Below are positions 30,135 through 44,275 of a stretch of 64,000 bases of DNA, one piece after another. This DNA is from Bartonella krasnovii. Its GTDB lineage: Bacteria; Pseudomonadota; Alphaproteobacteria; Rhizobiales; Rhizobiaceae. The stretch spans positions 434,001 through 498,000 of the forward strand of contig NZ_CP031844.2 in assembly GCF_003606345.3 (NCBI RefSeq). The letters run 5' to 3'. The notes under the pieces are model-generated. The model did no database searches, was not told where the DNA came from, and saw nothing but the letters and a program-made list of their open reading frames with translations. The position numbers and the translations under genes were made by a program. Numbering within the stretch: the first letter of the stretch is position 1; every line of letters begins with the position of its first letter.

Positions 30135-32442
30135 TGGGCATTATAATCGTTACCGTTGTTCCTTTCATTTCTTTTGAAGTAATTTCAAGTTTTCCTTTGT
30201 GTAGTTCTAATAAGGAGCGTGAAATGGCTAATCCAAGACCTGAGCCCGTATGGGATTTCGTAAGCTGATTTTCAACTTGTTCAAAAGGTTGCCCAAGTTT
30301 TTTGATGGCAGATTGCGGAATACCAACACCTGTATCGGTAATTTTAAAAATAAGATTATCTTTTTTCTTGAAAGCGCAAACATCAATATTTCCACCAGAA
30401 GGTGTAAATTTAACAGCATTAGAGATGAGATTAAGGAAAATCTGTTTCATGGCACGCCCATCAACTTCAGCATGAAGTTCTGGGGTGATATTTGTTGTAA
30501 CAGCAATATTTTTTTCTTGAGCCTGTGGTGTAAGTGTTCGTACTGCTTCACTAATGATGGGCTCAAGATCAGTATTTTTACAATCAAGCGTAAATCTTCC
30601 GGCTTCGATTTTTGACATATCAAGGATATCATTGATAAGAGTTAGAAGATGGGTTCCTGAATTGTAAATATCATGCATATATTCCTTATAGCGCTGTGAA
30701 CCAAGGGGGCCAAAAGTCGATTGTAACATGATATCTGAAAAGCCGAGAATAGCGTTCAGAGGTGTGCGCAATTCATGAGACATATTGGCTAAAAATTCTG
30801 ATTTAGCCTTATTCGCACTTTCTGCACGCTCTTTTTCTGCTTTCAGACTTTTATTCAGTTTTTCCACTTCTGTTGCACGTTGTTGAGCACTCCCTCTAGT
30901 GCGTTTGAGTTCTTGAATAAAAGAAAAAAGACGCCTTTCACTGTCTTCAAATTTTTCCTGTTGTTGTTTAAGTTCAGAAATATCAGTACCAATACAAACC
31001 AATCCTCCGTCTTGGGTTCGCCGTTCATTAATTTTAAGCCAATAACCATCTGCCGTTTGGCGAATACTGGTTAAATTACCGGTACCATCATCTTTGAGAG
31101 GATATTCACTAAGCGCAGGGCGCGCCATGGCTTCGACGGTTGCACGTTGGATCCCTGATTGTAGAATTTGTTTAGGAATAGCAGCATATTCGCAAAATTT
31201 GCTATTGGACATGACTAAACGTCCCTCAGCATCCCACAAGACAAAAGATTCTGAAATATTTTCAATCGCGTCACGGATACGAAGATCAGCTTGCGCTGTT
31301 TGTTCAGCCAATTGTTTCTGTTCACTAATGTCGAAGGAAATACCAACCAAATGGGGTTCTTCTTCTTCAGTAACTTCGGCGCGAAGTCGCATCCATACAT
31401 AATGGCCATCAGCATGCCGCATGGGAACATTGATATCGATATGCTTTTTTTTGCCTCCCATTAATTCTTGAGCAAGGTTAAAAAAATTAGCATCATTGGG
31501 ATTGATAATGGCGCTAATTTGAGAAATGGAGAGCAATGCATCTTGAGGGACATAGCCAAGCATTTCATACATCGCTCGTGACCAATAGACGCGTCCACTT
31601 GCCATATTCCAATCCCATAATCCACAACGCCCACGCATCATTGCCATATCAATACGGTTTTGAGTTTTTTCAGAAATAAGATCTATCTTACGTGCTCGTA
31701 AAAGTTGATTATAATAAGCATAAAGAAGGGCAAGAATAATACCGCTTGTTCCAACGAAGAGGGTTACATTTAGCGAAAAAAATTTGCGCCATTCCGTAGC
31801 ACTATCTTGCACCTTTTCGCTAACGAATACACCATATTGCTTATTTTTTGTTTGATGAAATGAAGCAAGAGCAGGGGTATCCTTGCCTATTGTAATTTTT
31901 ATAACTCCAGCCTGTTGTCCAAGAGATTGTAAAGCAATGCGCTCAGAGATAAAATCTTGCAAAGACTTTCCTAAGACGATCTCTGAACCGGACGAAGCCA
32001 AGACGTTGCCTTTTTGATCAACAATGGCGATTAAAGTGTTGGGATTAATAAGATCTTGATTGCGAAAAATGGTGAGGATATTTTGCAAATGATCATGAGA
32101 AAGGGCAGAGACTTTTCCTTTCTGGGAAATAACCAATAAGTCACGATCAATAGTATTGGTAATATGAGATGCTAAGAGAGCAAGGGTAGAACGCGTGCTT
32201 TTATCAATTGTATTGCGCCAATCATAGATTGATACAAAACGAATGACTGCAAGAACAATAAGAAATGCGACAATAACAAATGGAAGTGAGCGTCGTAACC
32301 AAGGTTCAATAGAGAGAAGCTTTTGATAAGCAGAGCCATAAAGCAGATGAATACGCTTCGTTTGCGCTTTATGACTTTGAGCGCTCGGTTTTGAATCAGC
32401 ATATATTTCCGTTGGCGCATTATATGCGTCCAATTTAGTCAT
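30121..32442 (-). CDS. PAS-domain sensor histidine kinase, PleC/DivJ-like
   Basis: A 773-residue membrane kinase. Transmembrane segments at about 52-72 and 221-243 enclose a periplasmic sensor region. Two PAS regions follow (about 265-375 with GLWDWNMASGRVYWSRAMYE, and 390-490 with SESFVLWDAEGRLVMSN), then a short coiled coil, HisKA with His556 in FLANMSHELRTPLNAILGFS, and an ATPase domain (ISNAVKFTP, DTGVGIPQ, GSGLGLAISRSLLELHKG). The sequence around the histidine and the segment FGPLGSQRYKEYMHDIYNSG are typical of the PleC/DivJ/PdhS kinases that act on DivK in alphaproteobacterial cell-cycle control. No receiver domain is fused. The cell-cycle role is inference. Confidence 0.82.
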   Translation of the reverse strand: MTKLDAYNAPTEIYADSKPSAQSHKAQTKRIHLLYGSAYQKLLSIEPWLRRSLPFVIVAFLIVLAVIRFVSIYDWRNTIDKSTRSTLALLASHITNTIDRDLLVISQKGKVSALSHDHLQNILTIFRNQDLINPNTLIAIVDQKGNVLASSGSEIVLGKSLQDFISERIALQSLGQQAGVIKITIGKDTPALASFHQTKNKQYGVFVSEKVQDSATEWRKFFSLNVTLFVGTSGIILALLYAYYNQLLRARKIDLISEKTQNRIDMAMMRGRCGLWDWNMASGRVYWSRAMYEMLGYVPQDALLSISQISAIINPNDANFFNLAQELMGGKKKHIDINVPMRHADGHYVWMRLRAEVTEEEEPHLVGISFDISEQKQLAEQTAQADLRIRDAIENISESFVLWDAEGRLVMSNSKFCEYAAIPKQILQSGIQRATVEAMARPALSEYPLKDDGTGNLTSIRQTADGYWLKINERRTQDGGLVCIGTDISELKQQQEKFEDSERRLFSFIQELKRTRGSAQQRATEVEKLNKSLKAEKERAESANKAKSEFLANMSHELRTPLNAILGFSDIMLQSTFGPLGSQRYKEYMHDIYNSGTHLLTLINDILDMSKIEAGRFTLDCKNTDLEPIISEAVRTLTPQAQEKNIAVTTNITPELHAEVDGRAMKQIFLNLISNAVKFTPSGGNIDVCAFKKKDNLIFKITDTGVGIPQSAIKKLGQPFEQVENQLTKSHTGSGLGLAISRSLLELHKGKLEITSKEMKGTTVTIIMPITQN

Positions 32443-32727
32443 CTCTTGTTCCTTTAATTCCGGAATGATATGATTTTAAAACTGCTTCGATCTTCATGAG
32501 TAAACCCCATCAAGCGCAGTGAATCAAAACGCGAGTCTTCTGTCCAGTCTTTTTTTAAAAAAAAGTATTTTACTTTTATGGATGTGGAATATGAAAAGGA
32601 AAAAGTTTTTTGAAACATAACCGATAAACAGGTTTTGATTGCCTGTTTATCGGTTTAATGGTGATCGAAATGTTTTTAGAATTTATTTGAAAGTATTATA
32701 ATATATTAATTTAAAATATTTTTTACT

Positions 32728-35355
32728 TCAAGTAAGCAGACGATTGATGATATCAGCGACATCACTTGATAATTTTGGCGCAGCAGCGATTGTTTTTAAT
32801 TCAGTTTCAAGTTTTTGTTGTCGAATGGGTTCTAATTGCCGCCAAGAACGCATCATGGTTAATAATCGTGAAGCAAGCTGTGGATTTTTTTTGTCAATTT
32901 CTAAAATGATTTGGCAAAGAAAATGATAAGATGCTCCATCCATTCTATTGAAACCTGTGGGGTTATGAGAGGCAAAGACACCGATCAAGGACCGTACACG
33001 ATTAGGGTTATCCTTTGAAAATAAGGGGTGTTGCATGAGCTTTTGAACATTCTCGAGTGTTGATGCGCCAGCAACTATTGCTTGAATAGAAAACCATTTA
33101 TCCATGACCAAAGGGTCATGCCGATAGCGGTTTTCAAAATCATTTAAAGCATTTTGTGCCTGCTCACTTTCATTAAAATGCTTTACGAGAATAGCAATAC
33201 TCGCCATTCGGTCAGTCATATTATCAGCTCTTGCATATTGTGTCGCAGCGCGGTTTGGGACAGCCTCAGCAATGGAAAGATAATCCAGTATGATATTCTT
33301 GAATGCTCGCTTTCCAGCTTGTTCAGTATTTGGTGAATAGGGCTCTTGGGTTTGCATTTGTTCATAGAACCTTGCTAAGAGCTCTTGATGATTTTGTGCA
33401 AGTGAAGCTAAAAACTGATTGCGAACATAATGAATACGATCTGGGTCAACATTTTTACCGATTGTATGAGCAAGTTCAACCTCACTTGGTAAATTCAAAC
33501 AGAAAGCACGAAATTCAGGCTCTAAGCTTTCATCTGTTAGGATCGTTTCAATCAGCTTTAGCAAAGCAGGGGGGAATGTTGCTTTTGCTTGTGTTTTATC
33601 TTGAATACTTTCAATCAAAGCTTGTGTCATTAATTGATTAAGAGACTGCCAGCGATTAATATGATTATCATCATGTTGTGCAAGAAAAATAAGTTCGCTT
33701 TCATTGAATGGCGTGTGTAGAATGATTGGCGCAGAAAAATCACGCAGCAGTGATAAAACGGGTTTTTCACGCAAGCCTTTTAATGTAAAGGTTTGGCTTT
33801 CTTTGGATAATAGCATAACATCTGATTGAATATCTGTCTCTGCTTCATAAGCGAGGTTTTTTCCATTAGATCCTAATAAGCCAAATGCAATAGGAAGAAG
33901 CATAGGCTTCTTTGTATTTTGTTGTGGGGTTGCGGGAATATGTTGCTTTGCATGAATTGTTAAAACACCATCATGATAATGACTGTCGATTTCTACGTTG
34001 GGGGTTCCAGCTTGTTCATACCACAGCATGAATTGAGAAAAATCACGGCCAGATACTTCAGCAAAACAGGTGATAAAATCTTCAATGGTACAAGCTTGTC
34101 CATCATGACGTTGAAAATAAAGATCCGTGCCTTTACGAAATAGAGAGGGGCCTAAAATCGTTCGTATCATGCGGACAACTTCAGCACCTTTTTCGTAAAC
34201 CGTTGTGGTGTAAAAATTATTAATTTGGCTATATTGACGAGGACGGACAGGATGAGCAAGAGGCCCTGCATCTTCAGCAAATTGCGTAGCCTTTAATGTT
34301 TTTACATCTTCAATTCGCTGTAGGCTGCGTACATTTTGATCTGATGAAAACTCTTGATCACGATAAACAGTGAATCCTTCTTTTAAGCAGAGTTGAAACC
34401 AATCGCGACAGGTAACACGATTACCGCTCCAATTATGGAAATACTCATGAGCAATGACGCGTTCAACATTTCTATAATCCTGATCGGTTGCTGTTTCAGG
34501 ATCGACAAGAACATATTTATCATTAAAAATGTTAAGACCTTTGTTTTCCATTGCTCCCATGTTAAAGTCTGAAACAGCAACAATATTGAAAACATCAAGA
34601 TCATATTCGCGCCCGAAACATTGCTCATCCCAACGCATGGAACGTTTGAGCGCATCCATTGCATAAGCAGCGCGTTTAGTTTTTCCTTTTTCTACATAAA
34701 TACCAAGCTCGACACGTCGTCCAGATGCAGTTGTAAAATGGTCTTCTAACTTATCAAGATCACCACCTACCAAAGCAAAGAGATAAGATGGCTTGGGATA
34801 AGGATCTTCCCAAACGGCAAAATGGCGATTATTCTCTAAAGTTCCTGTTTCCACGAGATTACCGTTTGAAAGTAAGATTGGGATTGTTTGAGAGTCTGCT
34901 TCAATTTTCACTTTATAGGTAGAAAGAACATCTGGACGGTCGTAAAAGTAAGTCATACGACGAAAACCTTCTGATTCGCATTGTGTGCAATAAACACCAT
35001 TTGAAAGATAAAGCCCCATAAGTTGGCGGTTGCTTTCAGGATTGACTTCCGTAACCAATTTCAATGTAAAGGGAGCTGCTGGTGGTGTGGTAATTTCTAA
35101 ACGTGAAGGGGTAACTTTATAAGTGTTTGGAGCTAATATTTGACCATTAATTGCAACAGAAATTAAAGTAAGATCATCGCCTGAAAGTACAAGAGGTATT
35201 AATTCTTTTGTTTCGTGACGGGGTTCAATAGACAATATAGCTGTAATATAGGTTTTTGTTGGTGCCAATTGGAAAAAAAGTTGTGTTTTGGGGATAGCGT
35301 AAGGGGTTGGCTGGTAGTCTTCCAAACGATAAATAGATGTTACTGGCTGTTCCAT
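32728..35355 (-). CDS. pepN: Aminopeptidase N (M1 family)
   Basis: Zinc metallopeptidase that releases N-terminal residues from peptides. Counting from the first in-frame ATG at 35367 (879 residues), the GAMEN substrate motif is at 271-275, the zinc site HEYFH at 307-311 and the third ligand Glu at 330 in KEGFTVYRDQEF. I prefer the ATG four codons later, at 35355, because GGGAGA lies just before it. The C-terminal helical domain is present, so the enzyme is full length. The gene is in the same orientation as the PleC-like kinase and the family-4 uracil-DNA glycosylase. Confidence 0.95.
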   Translation of the reverse strand: MEQPVTSIYRLEDYQPTPYAIPKTQLFFQLAPTKTYITAILSIEPRHETKELIPLVLSGDDLTLISVAINGQILAPNTYKVTPSRLEITTPPAAPFTLKLVTEVNPESNRQLMGLYLSNGVYCTQCESEGFRRMTYFYDRPDVLSTYKVKIEADSQTIPILLSNGNLVETGTLENNRHFAVWEDPYPKPSYLFALVGGDLDKLEDHFTTASGRRVELGIYVEKGKTKRAAYAMDALKRSMRWDEQCFGREYDLDVFNIVAVSDFNMGAMENKGLNIFNDKYVLVDPETATDQDYRNVERVIAHEYFHNWSGNRVTCRDWFQLCLKEGFTVYRDQEFSSDQNVRSLQRIEDVKTLKATQFAEDAGPLAHPVRPRQYSQINNFYTTTVYEKGAEVVRMIRTILGPSLFRKGTDLYFQRHDGQACTIEDFITCFAEVSGRDFSQFMLWYEQAGTPNVEIDSHYHDGVLTIHAKQHIPATPQQNTKKPMLLPIAFGLLGSNGKNLAYEAETDIQSDVMLLSKESQTFTLKGLREKPVLSLLRDFSAPIILHTPFNESELIFLAQHDDNHINRWQSLNQLMTQALIESIQDKTQAKATFPPALLKLIETILTDESLEPEFRAFCLNLPSEVELAHTIGKNVDPDRIHYVRNQFLASLAQNHQELLARFYEQMQTQEPYSPNTEQAGKRAFKNIILDYLSIAEAVPNRAATQYARADNMTDRMASIAILVKHFNESEQAQNALNDFENRYRHDPLVMDKWFSIQAIVAGASTLENVQKLMQHPLFSKDNPNRVRSLIGVFASHNPTGFNRMDGASYHFLCQIILEIDKKNPQLASRLLTMMRSWRQLEPIRQQKLETELKTIAAAPKLSSDVADIINRLLT

Positions 35356-35424
35356 AGTTTCTCCCATTCCTATTTTTAGAGTTAAAGAAGGTATTTAATT
35401 TTAGCGTCAAAGAAGATTAAAGAA

Positions 35425-36264
35425 TTAAAAAAGGTTATCGAGGCGATTTTTTACTTCTAAGAAGTCTATCCATGTAAGCTTCTTTTGACTAGGGGTTCTA
35501 AGAAGGTAAGCAGGATGGAAAGTTGGCATAACAGGTATTTTTATATTATCCTCACTTTCATAAATATGCCATTTCCCTCGTGTTCGAATAATCCCACTTT
35601 GAGATCCGGTTAGAAACTGTGCAGCAACGCCTCCCAGTGCTATAAGCACACGAGGACGTGCTAAATAAATGTGCCGTTCAATAAAAGGGCGGCACAAGGC
35701 AATTTCTCTTGGTGTTGGTGTACGATTTCCTGGTGGACGCCAAGGAATAGTATTGGCGATGTATACATTATTTCTTGTTAAGCCAATTGATGCGAGGATT
35801 TTATTCAATAATATCCCTGCTTTTCCTACAAAAGGAAGTCCTTGTATATCCTCTTCTCTTCCTGGAGCTTCGCCTATAAGCATCAAAGGGCTTCCTGCTG
35901 TTCCATCTGAAAAACAGGTGTTTTTGGCTGTTAATTTTAATGAACAGCCATTAAATGCAAGAAGAGCAGACTTTAATTCATCAAGTGTCTTTGCATTTTT
36001 GGCACTCTCTATAGCCGTAGATTCGTTTTGTATAGCCCTCAAGTTATGGAGTGGATGATGATCTAATTTTATGGTTGGAGATGTTTTGGGGGATGTTTGT
36101 TGATTATGAGAAATGTTCACAACAGGTGCTAATTTTCTCTCTGAACAAGCAGACTGCTTAAAACGATCAACCGGTAAATCTGTCAGAACAGCATCCGCAC
36201 CACTCTCTTTATAAAAGTTTAAGAGTTCTTCATAGGAAATTGAGCACGGCGTTTGGTTTAACAT
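35425..36264 (-). CDS. Uracil-DNA glycosylase, family 4
   Basis: A 279-residue DNA-repair enzyme that excises uracil. The catalytic domain occupies the last 200 residues: FNGCSLKLTAKNTCFSDG, MLIGEAPGREEDIQGLPFVG (motif 1, GEAPG-E), IANTIPWRPPGNRTPTPREI with a conserved asparagine, and the late motif MPTFHPAYLLRTPSQKKLTW. Family 4 members usually carry an iron-sulfur cluster, and candidate cysteines are present. The N-terminal 80 residues are a low-similarity extension common in Rhizobiales. A second, family-5 type enzyme is encoded at 56401-57081. Confidence 0.9.
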   Translation of the reverse strand: MLNQTPCSISYEELLNFYKESGADAVLTDLPVDRFKQSACSERKLAPVVNISHNQQTSPKTSPTIKLDHHPLHNLRAIQNESTAIESAKNAKTLDELKSALLAFNGCSLKLTAKNTCFSDGTAGSPLMLIGEAPGREEDIQGLPFVGKAGILLNKILASIGLTRNNVYIANTIPWRPPGNRTPTPREIALCRPFIERHIYLARPRVLIALGGVAAQFLTGSQSGIIRTRGKWHIYESEDNIKIPVMPTFHPAYLLRTPSQKKLTWIDFLEVKNRLDNLF

Positions 36265-36570
36265 TTTATTTTTTCTAATGATCTAACAGTTATAGATCAA
36301 AAAAATTATCCTTCAAGAATTGGCTTAGATCCGTTATTTTAGCTTTTTAAACAAATGAATTCCCTTATGGTAAAAGAACTTTCACTTTTATGCAAGTGAT
36401 TAAATAATAAAATCTTGATCATTATATTTATATTTAATAATGAATAAAGCTTATGTTTTATATTATTTTATAATAAATTTAATTATAAAATAATATTTTA
36501 TATTTTATTTATATATATAATATTATTAATAATAATACATAAATATTACTTTTATATAAACTTATATTAT
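36265..36570. other. Spacer with a nearly pure A+T segment
   Basis: 306 bp between the thiamine operon end and the glycosylase gene. From 36421 to 36570 I count only seven G or C in 150 bases. It contains a perfect 15-bp inverted repeat, ATATTATTTTATAAT (36460-36474) and ATTATAAAATAATAT (36482-36496), with a 7-base loop. It could loosely terminate the thi operon, supply an UP-element to the glycosylase promoter, or bind nucleoid proteins. Confidence 0.6.
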
Positions 36571-37329
36571 TTAAAAACTATTTTTACAATGGGTTGAAAG
36601 CAATGTGTGGGTGTATGCTTTTGCTTTTTTTACAGCTGAAATAAGTGATTCATTGAGTGCTAAATGGGCTGCAATAGCACTTGAGAGAATACACCCTGTT
36701 CCACGCATTGTTCCTTTTAAACGTGGAGCAGAAATATTGATAACTTCCACTTTGTCAATGAAGCTATCAATTGCAAGAGGTCCTTCGGCATGCCCCCCTT
36801 TTACTAAAATAGAACGAGCGCCCAATGACAAAAGTTTTTTTGCTTGTTGTATTGTCTCTTCATGATGAGATGCCAGTGGGGTTTGACTAAGAAGAGCGAG
36901 TTCATTTCTATTGGGTGTTAAAAGAGTAACATATGGGAGAAGCTGATTGATCATAATTTCTATGATTTTTTCCGTAGTTAGTTTTCCTCCTGATGAGGCA
37001 ACCAGTACAGGATCAAGAATAACGGGAATATGGGGATAATCTTTAAGCACATTACAAATTGCTGCTATAATTGCTTGATTTCCTGTCATGCCAATTTTTA
37101 TTGCACTGACTGGATGGGCTTCTAGAGCACTGCGCATTTGTGCGGCAACGAGTCTTTCACTCATTGGAACAATTTCAGCAACGTGATAATCATCTTGTAC
37201 ATTGACACAGGTAATGGCTAAATTGGCTTTGATGTGAAAATATGTTGCTGTTTCTATATCACGGACAATGCCAGCACCTCCTGTTGGGTCAGTGCCAGCC
37301 ACAATAAGAATAGAAGGTGTCAACGCCAT
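36571..37329 (-). CDS. thiD: Hydroxymethylpyrimidine/phosphomethylpyrimidine kinase
   Basis: Phosphorylates HMP and HMP-phosphate to the pyrophosphate used by ThiE. About 252 residues from the ATG at 37329; the frame extends upstream to 37350 but that part lies inside thiE. Motifs: ILIVAGTDPTGGAGIVRDIE, TCVNVQDD, IKIGMTGN, ILDPVLVASSGGKL, LLTPNRNELALL and the ribokinase-type anion hole RGTGCILSSAIAAHL. It overlaps the end of thiE by about 10 bp and is the last gene of the thi operon. Confidence 0.94.
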   Translation of the reverse strand: MALTPSILIVAGTDPTGGAGIVRDIETATYFHIKANLAITCVNVQDDYHVAEIVPMSERLVAAQMRSALEAHPVSAIKIGMTGNQAIIAAICNVLKDYPHIPVILDPVLVASSGGKLTTEKIIEIMINQLLPYVTLLTPNRNELALLSQTPLASHHEETIQQAKKLLSLGARSILVKGGHAEGPLAIDSFIDKVEVINISAPRLKGTMRGTGCILSSAIAAHLALNESLISAVKKAKAYTHTLLSTHCKNSF

Positions 37330-37928
37330 GCTTGTGTCACCTTTATCCATTGCTTTACACGCTGTTCAGGTTTTTTATGGAGGATAATATCGGTCACAAC
37401 AGCAGCACTATTGGCCCCTGCTTTCAAAACACCAACCGCGCGTTCTGGTGTTAATCCGCCAATGCCGACTAAAGGTAAAGTACCAATCTGCTGTTTCCAT
37501 TGTTTGATTTTTTCTAATCCTTGAGGCTTCCATTTCATTTCTTTTAAAATTGTTGGATAAATAGGACCAAGAGCAATATAGTCAGGGTGAGCAGAGAGTG
37601 CTATATCCAATTCTTGGTTATCATGGGTGCTAAGACCAAGTCTTATCCCATTTCTACGAATTGTAAGAAGATCAGCATTACGTAGATCTTCTTGTCCAAG
37701 ATGAATAAAATCGCATTTTTCATCAATGGCTATACGCCAATGATCATTAATAATTAACTGTGCCCCCCATTGATCACAGATGTTTTTTGCACGCCTAATA
37801 TGTTGACTGATTGTTTGAAGGTCTTTGTTTTTCATACGCAATTGTATGAGTTTGACACCAAGAGGAACTAAGTGTTCAACCCAATCAGCATTGTCAACGA
37901 TGAGGTAGAATGGATCCAATTTCATCAA
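37320..37928 (-). CDS. thiE: Thiamine phosphate synthase
   Basis: Joins HMP pyrophosphate and thiazole phosphate to thiamine phosphate. The 202-residue barrel shows [34 protein letters not shown] with GQEDLR (pyrophosphate site), [26 protein letters not shown] and [20 protein letters not shown]. It overlaps thiG by four bases (ATGA type) and thiD by about ten, indicating coupled translation. Confidence 0.94.
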   Translation of the reverse strand: MMKLDPFYLIVDNADWVEHLVPLGVKLIQLRMKNKDLQTISQHIRRAKNICDQWGAQLIINDHWRIAIDEKCDFIHLGQEDLRNADLLTIRRNGIRLGLSTHDNQELDIALSAHPDYIALGPIYPTILKEMKWKPQGLEKIKQWKQQIGTLPLVGIGGLTPERAVGVLKAGANSAAVVTDIILHKKPEQRVKQWIKVTQAWR

Positions 37929-38695
37929 AATACCGCTTTACCAATAACGGGTGTTGAAGGAACCGCTACGTTGCGTGCTTCGAGAAGTCCTGCTTTATAT
38001 CCCATACGCCCTGCCTGAATAGCTTTAGAAAATGCTTCAGCCATTAAAACAGGATTACCTGCTTTAGCAACTGCGGTGTTAAGAAGCACTGCGTCATAGC
38101 CCAGTTCCATAGTAACAGCCGCGTGGGATGGACGCCCAATGCCAGCATCAATCACAAGAGTGGTATCAGGAAGGTAAGCACGAATAGAACGCAGTCCATC
38201 GATATTATGAGGGCCTTTAGCAGAGCCAATAGGAGCGCACCAAGGCATAATGACTTGGCATCCAACATCGAGAAGCTTTTCAGCCACAATGAGATCATCA
38301 GTTGTATAGGCAAAGATTTTAAAATCTTCACTGTTTAAAATTTTTGCTGCTTCAATTAAAGAAAAAACATTGGGCTGTAAGGTATCGTGATTACCAATAA
38401 TTTCGAGTTTAATCCAAGAGGTTTTAAAGAGGTCTCGTGCTAAATGGGCTGTCGTCACCGCTTCTTTAACAGTGTAACAGCCTGCGGTATTGGGAAGTAT
38501 CGTTATATCGAGCTCTTGAAGAAATTGCCAAAACTGCCCCCCTTGTTTTTCCCCTGCGCTTTCTCGACGTAGTGAAACGGTTATAATTTCTGTACCAGAT
38601 TTACAAATAGCATCACGCAGAATTGCAGGGGAGGGATATTGTGCTGTACCTAACATAAGACGGGATGAAAATTCACGTCCATAAAGATTCAACAT
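37925..38695 (-). CDS. thiG: Thiazole synthase
   Basis: Forms the thiazole ring from deoxyxylulose phosphate, dehydroglycine (made by ThiO) and ThiS thiocarboxylate. 256 residues. Motifs include [68 protein letters not shown] and [20 protein letters not shown]. The Schiff-base lysine is in WIKLEIIG. It lies between thiS and thiE in the operon with a 5-bp gap to thiS. Confidence 0.95.
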   Translation of the reverse strand: MLNLYGREFSSRLMLGTAQYPSPAILRDAICKSGTEIITVSLRRESAGEKQGGQFWQFLQELDITILPNTAGCYTVKEAVTTAHLARDLFKTSWIKLEIIGNHDTLQPNVFSLIEAAKILNSEDFKIFAYTTDDLIVAEKLLDVGCQVIMPWCAPIGSAKGPHNIDGLRSIRAYLPDTTLVIDAGIGRPSHAAVTMELGYDAVLLNTAVAKAGNPVLMAEAFSKAIQAGRMGYKAGLLEARNVAVPSTPVIGKAVF

Positions 38696-38700
38696 AAATA

Positions 38701-38898
38701 TTAGCCTCCTTGCATTGGGCTTAAAACTTCAATTTTATCTCCCTCATGCAAGACAAATTGGCTTCGCTCACTTACAGGAACAACTTCCGCATTAACAGCA
38801 GTTGCGAGCCAATTTCCTTCATACCCCAATTCTACAAGTAAGAGATTGAGAGAAGTGGCTTCTGTTTGAATTTTTTCACCATTAACAAAAATTTGCAT
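38701..38898 (-). CDS. thiS: Sulfur-carrier protein ThiS
   Basis: A 65-residue ubiquitin-fold protein ending in the required Gly-Gly (EVLSPMQGG). Its C-terminus is adenylated and converted to a thiocarboxylate that supplies sulfur to ThiG. The activating enzyme ThiF is not in this window. Three bases separate it from thiO and five from thiG. Confidence 0.93.
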   Translation of the reverse strand: MQIFVNGEKIQTEATSLNLLLVELGYEGNWLATAVNAEVVPVSERSQFVLHEGDKIEVLSPMQGG

Positions 38899-38901
38899 GT
38901 T

Positions 38902-43037
<4,136 letters not shown>

Positions 43038-44012
43038 ATGTCGAATATTTACGATTGGTCGCTAAAGGCTGATGAAAATGCTCATTCAGATAATATTATT
43101 AATTGGTCAGAAGGACAGCCGCCTAGTTCTGTCAATGATAGTGCGCGGGCGATGATGCAGCGCGTGCGTGAATATCTTGCAGATAATGGTGGATCTATTG
43201 AATCAAGCTTTATGATCAATGCGGAAGATAAAACAACATTAATTACCTTAAAGACAGTTTCGCCAATAAAGAAATATAACAATGATATCATCATACGCTT
43301 TAAATCCCATGGCGTGAATATTGGCACAACGACAATAAAAGTTAATAGCATGGGAGAAAAACCTATCTATAAAGCGACGAATACAGGTGTTATACCGTTA
43401 GAAGGGGGAGAGCTACAAACAGACGGTATTTATGAAATGGTATATAATGGCAATATTCTAATGGAGGGTCGAGATGGTTGGTATTTATTAAACCCTACAC
43501 CACCAAAGATAGAATTTTTTCCGGCTGGATTCATTGCAACATTTGCTATGCAAGAAGTGCCAACCGGTTGGCTTTTATGTGATGGTAAGGCCTATAAGCG
43601 TGAAGATTATCCGCAGTTATTTAAGGCTATAGGTGATAAATGGGGAAAAGGCAGTGAAACAACTTTTAAAGTTCCAGACTTTAGAGGTATGTTCTTGCGT
43701 GGCTTTGATAATGGTCGGGGTTTAGATGGTAATAGAAAATTTGCCGATGAACAACAAGATAGCATAAAATCGCATACGCATATTGGTGTCATTGAAGAAT
43801 CGGGTGAACATACGCATGATTTTCAGTATAAAGGCGTTGGATGGCCAACTGGTAATATTGGGAGACTCCCGAATTATTATACCTATGATGCCACCTTGCA
43901 AGGGAAAACAGATTCTGCTGGTGCACATACACACAAGGTAACTCTTGCCCATACGGGTGAGGCTGAAACGCGCCCTGTTAATACAACAGTCGTCTATGCT
44001 ATAAAGTCATGA
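43038..44012 (+). CDS. Phage tail-collar domain protein
   Basis: A 324-residue protein of phage tail type. The N-terminal third (IYDWSLKADENAHSDNIINW, then VNDSARAMMQRVREYLADNG) is the usual start of tail-fibre-like proteins. The centre holds a tail-collar domain (about 165-215): GFIATFAMQEVPTGWLLCDG, YKREDYPQLFKAIGDKWGKG and KVPDFRGMFLRGFDNGRG. The end is His-rich (SHTHIG, EHTHDF, AHTHKV), typical of metal-binding fibre tips. GGGG before the ATG may be the ribosome site. It stands alone with its own terminator, no other phage genes near, so it is a remnant or a retained adhesin-like gene. Confidence 0.85.
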   Translation: MSNIYDWSLKADENAHSDNIINWSEGQPPSSVNDSARAMMQRVREYLADNGGSIESSFMINAEDKTTLITLKTVSPIKKYNNDIIIRFKSHGVNIGTTTIKVNSMGEKPIYKATNTGVIPLEGGELQTDGIYEMVYNGNILMEGRDGWYLLNPTPPKIEFFPAGFIATFAMQEVPTGWLLCDGKAYKREDYPQLFKAIGDKWGKGSETTFKVPDFRGMFLRGFDNGRGLDGNRKFADEQQDSIKSHTHIGVIEESGEHTHDFQYKGVGWPTGNIGRLPNYYTYDATLQGKTDSAGAHTHKVTLAHTGEAETRPVNTTVVYAIKS

Positions 44013-44051
44013 TTGGGGAATAAAGAATCTCTAGACATTTGATAATTTTGT

Positions 44052-44083
44052 TAACGCGGAGAGTAATTCCGCGTTATTTTTTT
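44052..44083 (+). terminator. Terminator downstream of the tail-collar gene
   Basis: TAACGCGGA (44052-44060) and TCCGCGTTA (44068-44076) form a perfect 9-bp stem with a 7-nt loop, followed by seven more T residues. It ends the single-gene phage transcript 40 bases after its stop. Confidence 0.9.
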
Positions 44084-44275
44084 ATATGTAAAGATGAAAC
44101 CTATACGGTTCATATGATACCTGAAAGAGATAAAAAACAAATTTAAAAATAGAAGGAAAAAATATAATTATATTTTATCTTCTTAAGGCGCTCATTTAAA
44201 AATAAAACAAATTCTTGGATATTTGCGTGTTTATTTTTTTCATGGATTTTAATTTTTAGATTGAAGCCGATAGCT

